A stretch of DNA of 64,000 nucleotides from Babylonia areolata (taxonomy: Eukaryota > Mollusca > Gastropoda > Neogastropoda > Buccinidae): positions 41,650,858 to 41,714,857 of the forward strand of contig NC_134878.1 in NCBI RefSeq assembly GCF_041734735.1, in the 5' to 3' direction. The position numbers were made by a program, and so were the translations under genes. This document shows positions 57,401 to 64,000 of the stretch, piece by piece (the stretch's first letter is position 1; each line of letters starts with the position of its first letter). The notes beneath the pieces were generated by a model. It saw only the letters and a list, made by a program, of their open reading frames with translations. It was not told where the DNA came from and ran no database searches.

Positions 57401-58700
57401 GTCTTCTTGTATCATTTATCCAGACACTAAAAAAAAAAGAAGAAGTTATTGTTTGTTTTTCTCAATATGCTGGTCTGTCTTGTAAAAGTCTTGAGTGATG
57501 CTTTATAAAGTGATAATATTGTCTCTTTCTTTGTGCTGCCCCATCACCTGCTTCATTTGAAGGCCACAGAATAAGCAACTCTGTTTCAAATGAAGCCATG
57601 TATTTTCATAGTATTTTTTTCATGTTCACTCTATGGAACTCATAGCTTTGGGTGAAAATTACCCAAACAGACCCTACAAAAGGCGAGTTATTCCTGATCT
57701 TGTCTTCAGCAGAATGGGAAAACATAATGTGATGAAAGCATATTTTTCCTGAAGTATGCCTAACCATTATTTTATGTGTGACACAGACTCAACAGGAGCA
57801 TATCTTGTATTTTCTTTGTTTCTTCTGACAAGTAAAACAACATTTAATTAGGATACATTATAATTTTGTTTCAAGGGAAATCAGACAAAATAATTTTTCT
57901 ACTCATGATGTTCTCTTTTATGTTGAATTCCATCATCCAGACAATTTTATTTCTTTAAAAATCCAGCGCCAACTTCAGTCACACTCGACAAACAAAACAT
58001 TCCATTTATCAAAAATAAGAATTTGCGTTCACCCGACATATTGTTCATTACAAAAGAATTGGTGCCTCCCCAATGCCCTAAAAACAACAAAATACAAAAC
58101 AACAACCCGCCCCCCACCCCAACCCACACCCCCCAAAAAAAATCCCACAAAAAACAACAACAAAGAAACAAAGAAGCAAAGAAAACAACAGAAAACATTT
58201 ACAAAACACCCTTCACAAATGATGATTGTTCAAATCACAGACTGCACCTTGAAACATAAAAAAAGTAAAAAAGAAAAATTAAAAAAACCAAGAGACCATA
58301 ATGTGATGTTCCATGTGACCAACAGTTGATAACACACATTACAGCATATTTGCAGCTGTTATCAAAGCAGAACATGTGGTACTATTGTCTTCAAATGACA
58401 AAAACTGTTTCCAACATAAATCCTTTTCTTGCATTTTAATATGTATAAAATTATATATATATATATACCCCCCAAAAAACAACAACAAACAAACAAAAAA
58501 CCAACAAAAAACATCAAGAACAAACTTGGGCACAGATTGTCTCACTTAACAGTTTGGACAAAACAAAATAAACACTAATCTCCTTCATAATCTGTTCCAC
58601 ATATATGATCAGTTGTCAAACTCCATCCGCTCAGCCACTTTAAATCCGGGGTCAGTGTGAAAAAGTTCCTTGATTTACTTAATCTGGCAGAAAAGACTTG
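53261..58700. other. Long stretch without a recognisable gene
   Basis: AT-rich sequence with (GA)n at 53709-53735, a (CA)n-rich block at 54321-54560, GA-rich sequence at 56281-56306, (CA)n at 57206-57244 and A-rich runs near 58080-58200. ORFs in the CA block are low-complexity artefacts on both strands. No exon-like segment stood out. It could be a long UTR or plain intergenic DNA. Confidence 0.45.
54321..54600. repeat. (CA)n-rich minisatellite
   Basis: A unit of roughly 66-70 bp (CA run, GCAGAGACA or similar, CACAGAAACACACACACATG, GGACACACAC) occurs at least twice between 54359 and 54495, flanked by pure CA runs. Confidence 0.8.
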
Positions 58701-58714
58701 GAGATGGAGCCCAT

Positions 58715-59107
58715 TGTTTTTCCTCCTGCCTTCCTGGGCTGCAGTTCCTGTGTTCACTCTTATGTACAATTAGGCTTTTGCATGTATGATCGTTTATTCC
58801 CTGTTTTATGGCACCCATATTCTGTTTTCGGTTTTTTGGGGGTAGGAACAGGAGGGGGAGGATGGTGGATGCTGGGTATGTTCATGTTTCCATAACCCTT
58901 TGTATATTGACTCGGATTATAGGATTCTTAACATGCATATTTGATCTTCTGCATGTGTACACATGAAGGGGATTAAGGCACCGGCACTGTCTGCACATGC
59001 TGACCTGGGAGATTGGAAAAATCTCCACACTTGTGACACCAGGCAGAAACACCTGGACTGAACCCTTGGACTGAAAATCCCACATTTTAGTCATTCAGTA
59101 TTGCGCC
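58715..59107 (-). mobile_element. SINE family A, full-length copy
   Basis: Minus-strand head GGCGCAATACTGAATGACTA (A-box-like) with a worn B box GGTTCAGTCCA, then the conserved body (GACCTGGGAGATTGGAAAAA, GATCTTCTGCATGTGTACAC on plus) to GGCTGCAGTTCCTGTGTTCA at its left end. Its head abuts the coding-like segment ending near 59108. Confidence 0.8.
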
Positions 59108-59209
59108 TGTCAGCACGACCACAGCCCTGAATAGCTTGACCTTGAAGGTGTCAGCCAGCTGTTCGGTCAGCTCCACCAGCATTGTTGGGTCTAGCAGATG
59201 GGGTGACAG
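59087..59209 (-). CDS. Unidentified coding-like segment running into a SINE
   Basis: Open for 40 codons: LSPHLLDPTMLVELTEQLAD, TFKVKLFRAVVVLTG, then five codons that already belong to the SINE head, then TAA. A possible acceptor TTTTCATGAG precedes it. Codons are GC-rich and CTG/GTG-biased, unlike the AT-rich flanks, and the peptide looks like amphipathic helices. I cannot name the protein. It may be an exon of a gene lying to the right, or a captured exon fragment. No matching upstream exon was found before 64000. Confidence 0.35.
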   Translation of the reverse strand: MSPHLLDPTMLVELTEQLADTFKVKLFRAVVVLTGAILND

Positions 59210-59220
59210 CTCATGAAAAG

Positions 59221-60450
59221 TTCACGAACAAATTCTCAGAAGATATGTTTATTTCATATATCTTGTGTTGATAATTATTATCAGTCAGACCATCTAATCC
59301 TATCTTTTTTAACTTGGCAATATAAAGATCCCTTGCACACTGTCAGAGTCATGGGAAATGTGGAAACATGCACTCTGCTTCCTATTTCATTCTTTCTTTT
59401 CAGGCAGTAAAGGTTACTTGACATGACACAAGGGACAACCACCAAAGCAGATTCAAAATTAGCAAATACTTGTACAATTCCTTTTTTTTTTTTCTTCTCC
59501 TTTTCTTTTGGAGCACCTATTAAAGAACAAATTGCCAACCCACATTTTCAAGTAGTGTTGTGATTAAAGTGATTTAGTGATTTTGTGACCATAAACCAAG
59601 ATTAAAATCAATAAGAACATTACGTATCTGAAAAAAAAGAAAAAAAAGAAGAAAAAAAGAAAAAAAAGAAAGACTTTAAAATTTTAATTTCAACGGTTTA
59701 TCTGGGCATTGATGAAAATGGCCCAGCAATTTGTGAAACAACAATAACAAATCTTCCAGATCTGTATACTGGCAGAATGACATATAATAAAAAAGGCAGA
59801 CTCTCCTCTCTCCAATCTCTCTTTTCATTAAAAATAGAAGTCCTATTAAAAACATTTACTTTTATACAAAAACACACACCAAAACCCCAAAACAAGCAGA
59901 GCATTTAAATGCATCATCTAAACCTCAATCAAGGCAGATTTTGTTTTGATACTGTTTGAATTTCATTTTAACAAATATAAACAGTAACATATTTGATGGT
60001 ACTCGATTTTAGTATAATATTTCCTTATTTTCTCCTCAACTTTGACCTGTGTGACTTTAAAAATGAGTGCATCTTATTCTTGGACAAAATATGTAAAAGA
60101 ACAAGAAGACAATTTCTAGCAAACACCACAAAACAGCACAGGCTTAAAAAAAACAATATTGATGATGAAAAAATGTAATAAATCAGTGTTTTTAAGAAGG
60201 TAAAAAACCCAAAACATCCATATACTTGTATAGAAAGTCGATCACAGAGACTGCAGCTATTCTTTCATGTGTTAATGAGGAGAGATACCTAAACAGTTGG
60301 CATAATAGTGAAAACAAAGCAGGCGTCCTAAAATTTTGTATCTGAATTGAAGGTGATCAGTCTTGTAGTTCAGCTAAACACTGTTGTCAACAGTTTGAAA
60401 TAATGTGGGCATCATCAATACAGATGCAAACAACTAAAACTAGTTGACAC
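59221..60450. other. Non-coding stretch, no gene recognised
   Basis: AT-rich with A-rich runs at 59630-59672 (A/AG-rich). No repeat partner or exon-like segment noticed. Confidence 0.45.
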
Positions 60451-60454
60451 ATCT

Positions 60455-60615
60455 TGACCTTCAGTATCAGTATCGATATCAATAGCTCAAGGAGGCATCA
60501 CTGCGTTTGGCAAGACCATAAACACTACACCACATCTGCTAAGCAGATGCCTGATAGCAGCGTAACCCAATGCGCTTAGTCAGGCCTTGAGAAAAAAAAA
60601 AGAAAGAAAAAAGAA
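60455..60615 (+). mobile_element. SINE family E, second copy
   Basis: ATAGCTCAAGGAGGCATCAC, CATCTGCTAAGCAGATG hairpin, GCGTAACCCAATGCGC, TCAGGCCTTGAG, then an A-rich tail broken by G. Opposite orientation to the copy at 46796. Confidence 0.8.
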
Positions 60616-61700
60616 AACACAAAAGAAGTAAATGAATATTTAAATAAAAAAGAGAAAAGAAAAAGAAAAAAAAGTAAATGAATATTTTTTTAAAAAGAAA
60701 AAAGAAAGAAAAAGAAACTACTACTACTACTAATTGACCTTGACCTTCAGAGGAACAGGAAAGCAGTACTGTTGTCTTCACCTTGACTGATAATGTGTCT
60801 CTCTGATTATGTGTCTCTTTTATCAGGCCATGCAAGTTCAGATTGCTTCAGTTTCTCACATGATAATTATGATGAATCCAATTAATGAATGAAGAAGTCT
60901 ATTACAGTTTTGTTCTTTTCTTCATTTCATATTACTGTAAACATTACCATGCTGATTGTTTGTGACATTGTCAGTTTTGTTCAACCAGGGATTGCTAGTT
61001 TCAAAGTTGCTTTTAGAGTTTCACCGGGTGGATCATAATCTGACTGCACCAGATACATGAGTGCACTTTATACTAGGATTTTTCTAGATTCTTTTTTCGA
61101 ATTCAGGGGTGAGCATTTCATAAAAGTGCCTTATAGACTGGAAATTAAGGTAATCAAAAGTCTCGCATATTTGTATAATTGTTCAACCACAAGGTTAAAA
61201 AAGCCCTCTTCCATCCCTTCAACCATCACCCTCAAATCCCACCCTTCCCAACCAACCTAACCCCCCAAACAACAATAAAATCAAACAAATAAAAATATTT
61301 TGTTCGCAGTGAAAAATAGTCATTCACAGTTACACATTGTATATAAAGAAAAAATGCTCACGAGTCACAGAGAAGTTGCTTTTCGAACACATCAATAATA
61401 AAACAAAAAAGAAAAGACACCTTCCATGGGAGCTATACAGTTGCAGTCAGAAAACAAAGGCATCATTTTTCGACTGGGTATTACATGCTGTCTTCATCAC
61501 CCTGAAGGAATACAAGTTTGCTCAGCTATATGTGATACTGTCCCTTTCATCAGAGAAAAAACATCATGTTTGTTGAAGCGGATGAATTAAATAAAGCATG
61601 TCAACTTCAATCCAAGCAAATATATTAAAACCAAACTGTAAGTATGTGCTTCAGTTATAGGGGTCACATTGTGTGTAGAGTATTTCTTTGCAAATATGAC
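60616..61700. other. Non-coding stretch with A-rich duplication
   Basis: AAGTAAATGAATATTTAAAT-type A-rich sequence is duplicated around 60628-60700. A short (ACT)n lies at 60717-60731. No gene recognised. Confidence 0.45.
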
Positions 61701-61706
61701 AATATT

Positions 61707-61800
61707 TATAATAATAATATTAATAATAATGGATACTTATATAGCTCACTATCCAGAAATCTGCTCTAGGTGATTTACAAAAACGCTTTTGTTAACATAA
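61707..61800 (+). mobile_element. Dispersed repeat family B, short copy
   Basis: AATAATAATGGATACTTATA, TAGCTCACTATCCAG, AATCTGCTCTAGGTG, TTTACAAAAACGCTTT. Partner of the repeat at 3966. A CA-rich block follows. Confidence 0.6.
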
Positions 61801-61842
61801 AAACATTACATCTATGTTACATACACACACCAAAATGTGACT

Positions 61843-62040
61843 ACACACACACACACACACACACACACATGCACACACACACACCGCATACATACATTTT
61901 AACATACATGTGTATCTAACAGCTACCCTAACACATACGCACGCATAGGCAGGCACAAACTTACATAAACACATGCACACACAATACACATTCATATACA
62001 TGCATGTAGTTATGTACACATACATATGTATACACACATA
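61843..62040. repeat. (CA)n-rich microsatellite region
   Basis: CA runs at 61843-61885 and irregular CACATACATA-type sequence onward. The 128-codon minus-strand frame here is low-complexity. Confidence 0.8.
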
Positions 62041-63200
62041 GTCAAGCACAGCTAACGCAAAGGAAGTGGACGTGGAGCTATAATCAAAGTAACTGTTCCA
62101 AATGTATAAAAAGTATGAATACAAAGAAACAAATACAAAACGTATCAAACTGATCCAAATGTACACAAGTGTATTCATAAAACATAACTTCAGAAAGCAG
62201 ACTTCTACACTGTCCTTTGTAAAAAAAAAAAGAAGAAGTAGAAATAGTGATGAGTCATGAAAATAAAAAAAATGAGTTTGATCATAAACAGAAGTAGTAA
62301 AAATGGAGAAATATGGATGGCCAGAGAAGTTTCCAAGATCTTCAGTTCATGAGCCTAAAATACAGCCTTCACAAAAAGTCATGGAGCGTTTCATAAAACC
62401 ATGCATGTTTTCATAAAATGTTAAAAATAACCGCAAGCAGATTTTTACCCTTAAATAAAAGATAACATTTTCCATTTGTACGACCGTTTGTCCTACTTTC
62501 TTCTTCAGAAGAAACAAAGTCATTTGAACTCTGTTTGCACGGTTATTGTTTACTGATAGAGTTGGTCTTTCAAAACTTGTCAAAAATGGAAGTTCTCATG
62601 TTATCTGGTTTCTCTGTTTTTAAAGACCGACAGGTTTTTAGCCTTGAAATGGTTTTTGTGGTGGGCTAGGCTGTAAGCACCATGACCTGATAATGACTGG
62701 AGCCATGTCCTCTCAAAAATACACAGTACAAATGTCCAAAATATACAGAAGATAAGTGAGGCACCTAAACTGAATGACACTGAACTGTTGGTATTTACCA
62801 AACTATTCTTTGTGAACAGCATAGCATAGCGTATATAGCCCTGTCTGGGAGAGGTGGTTCACAAAATGAAACAAAAGAAAAAATCATAGAATTGCTCTTT
62901 TTGTCAGGCATATCGTGAAGACGGAACAGAACCAAAGGGATGCCATCCATTCTAAGAATGATATAAAGTATGGTGTACCTGTGTGGGTTGTTACCCATAA
63001 TTATCTTATTCATATCAATATTATTTATTCTATTCATTTTTTGATAATTTGCCTTCAAAGTATCCTTCACTGTATTGCAGTCAAATAAATTTACTTGTTC
63101 AGTTTCTTTATTCTATTTTATGTCAAGGTTTCATACAAAGCAAGGGTATTCTCTCAAGACCTTTTCTTCTGAAATAAAAAAAAATCTTCTTTAATTCATT
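62041..63200. other. Non-coding stretch, no gene recognised
   Basis: AT-rich, few repeats. Several open frames of 73-91 codons on the minus strand show no domain or splice support. Confidence 0.45.
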
Positions 63201-63204
63201 AACA

Positions 63205-63345
63205 ATTTCTTTTTCTTTTTCTCTCAAGACCTGCCCAGTATGTTAGGTTAATACAAAGGTCAGGCAATTGCTGATCTCTGTAAAATACTTTTTCTTCCCC
63301 ACACAATCTGACACCTTGGTAGTGAAACTGAAACTGTTTCCTGTT
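63205..63345 (-). mobile_element. SINE family E, worn third copy
   Basis: TTTCTCTCAAGACCTGCCCA, GTTAGGTTA and AAGGTCAGGCAATTGCTGAT align with the poly-A end of the copies at 46796 and 60455. GTAGTGAAACTGAAACTG matches their other end. The middle is shortened. Confidence 0.55.
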
Positions 63346-63640
63346 GGTGATGACAAAACTAGGACTGTGATGCACACAGCAGTGGCAAACAAGGGGTGAA
63401 AACAGCTGTGAAATATGACTGCAGTTTGACACACAGTCAAGGTCAGGCAGGTGGAAAAAACAGTCACCATCATCACCCAGGAAAAATATGAACTAAGATT
63501 TTACAGGCACGGAAAATTTGTACTATTCATGAATAAAGTAAAGTGTATGCTAGGAGAAACCACCCACATCACCCTTACATTGAAAACAATGATCAAGAAG
63601 AAGAAGAAAAAAAAATCTTTTTGACTTTTTCTCAAAATCT

Positions 63641-63642
<2 letters not shown>

Positions 63643-63687
<45 letters not shown>

Positions 63688-63726
63688 TAACACTTTTTAT
63701 AGTGTTGTAGAAGACACAAAAGCACG

Positions 63727-63770
<44 letters not shown>

Positions 63771-63809
63771 TTAACACTTCTAGTGAATAGACGTTAAATT
63801 AAAGATCTT

Positions 63810-63845
<36 letters not shown>
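63643..63845. repeat. (GA)n and two (CA)n microsatellites
   Basis: (GA)n at 63643-63684, (CA)n at 63731-63769 and (CA)n at 63811-63845. The two CA runs are separated by TTAACACTTCTAGTGAATAG-type unique sequence. Confidence 0.9.
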
Positions 63846-63848
<3 letters not shown>

Positions 63849-64000
63849 CTAATAACACACATTCAAAAATGAATAAATCTACCACTTCTGCTACTGCTAT
63901 GCACACATACACACATTTGTAGCTGGGTAAATACAAAAAGATTGTTCCAAAGCAAAATCTATTAACTGTGTCTCGATTAAAACTGTGTGACTTCCTTCAA

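Noticed and set aside
44784-59209. One minus-strand gene joining the segment at 59087-59209 to the terminal exon at 44784-44933
   Set aside because: Nothing links them: no shared protein family recognised, and the ESCO promoter and two LINEs would lie inside the intron. Kept as separate unexplained pieces.

Overview
The window is AT-rich, intron-rich animal DNA. It is crowded with microsatellites, several dispersed short repeat families, non-LTR retrotransposon remains and DNA-transposon-like pieces. The repeat families look, from memory, like SINEs common in molluscs, and the long introns and AC/GT and poly-A tracts fit a gastropod. That placement is inference, since no species marker is present.

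Two host genes can be built exon by exon. On the plus strand (6512-19871) six coding exons make a 193-residue protein with two type-I KH RNA-binding domains joined by a Gly/Ser linker. Each KH domain is cut by introns at the same two points, and both middle exons are exactly 56 nt. On the minus strand (43472 down to 27550) nine coding exons, plus a probable non-coding first exon ending at 45377, make a 646-residue ESCO-type cohesin acetyltransferase. It has a long basic disordered N-terminus, a KFYSIF motif, a C2H2 zinc finger and a GNAT-like acetyltransferase domain. The two genes converge on about 5.6 kb of intergenic DNA (21.8-27.4 kb).

Two further coding-like pieces are unexplained. One is a terminal exon with stop codon and polyadenylation signal at 44784-44933 (minus), inside ESCO intron 1. 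The other is a 40-codon open segment at 59087-59209 (minus) that runs into a SINE.

By region: 1-6.4 kb is non-coding with SINEs and tandem duplications. 6.4-21.8 kb is the KH gene; its 9.1-kb first intron holds a 4.03-kb inserted block (8885-12920) that includes a possible DIRS-like fossil and a 400-bp repeat. 21.8-27.4 kb is intergenic and carries a head-to-head pair of that repeat. 27.4-45.6 kb is ESCO; its last intron holds a 3.2-kb element with 10-bp terminal inverted repeats and a 5-bp target duplication, and intron 6 holds tandem repeats and tRNA-derived SINEs. 45.6-53.3 kb is microsatellites, a SINE and LINEs, including a CR1-like LINE inserted into an L2-like LINE with a 7-bp target duplication. 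53.3-64 kb is mostly simple repeats and SINEs with no gene model.

The two genes do not belong to one pathway in any way the sequence shows. The ESCO promoter region has ETS, CCAAT and E2F-like motifs, which suits an S-phase gene.
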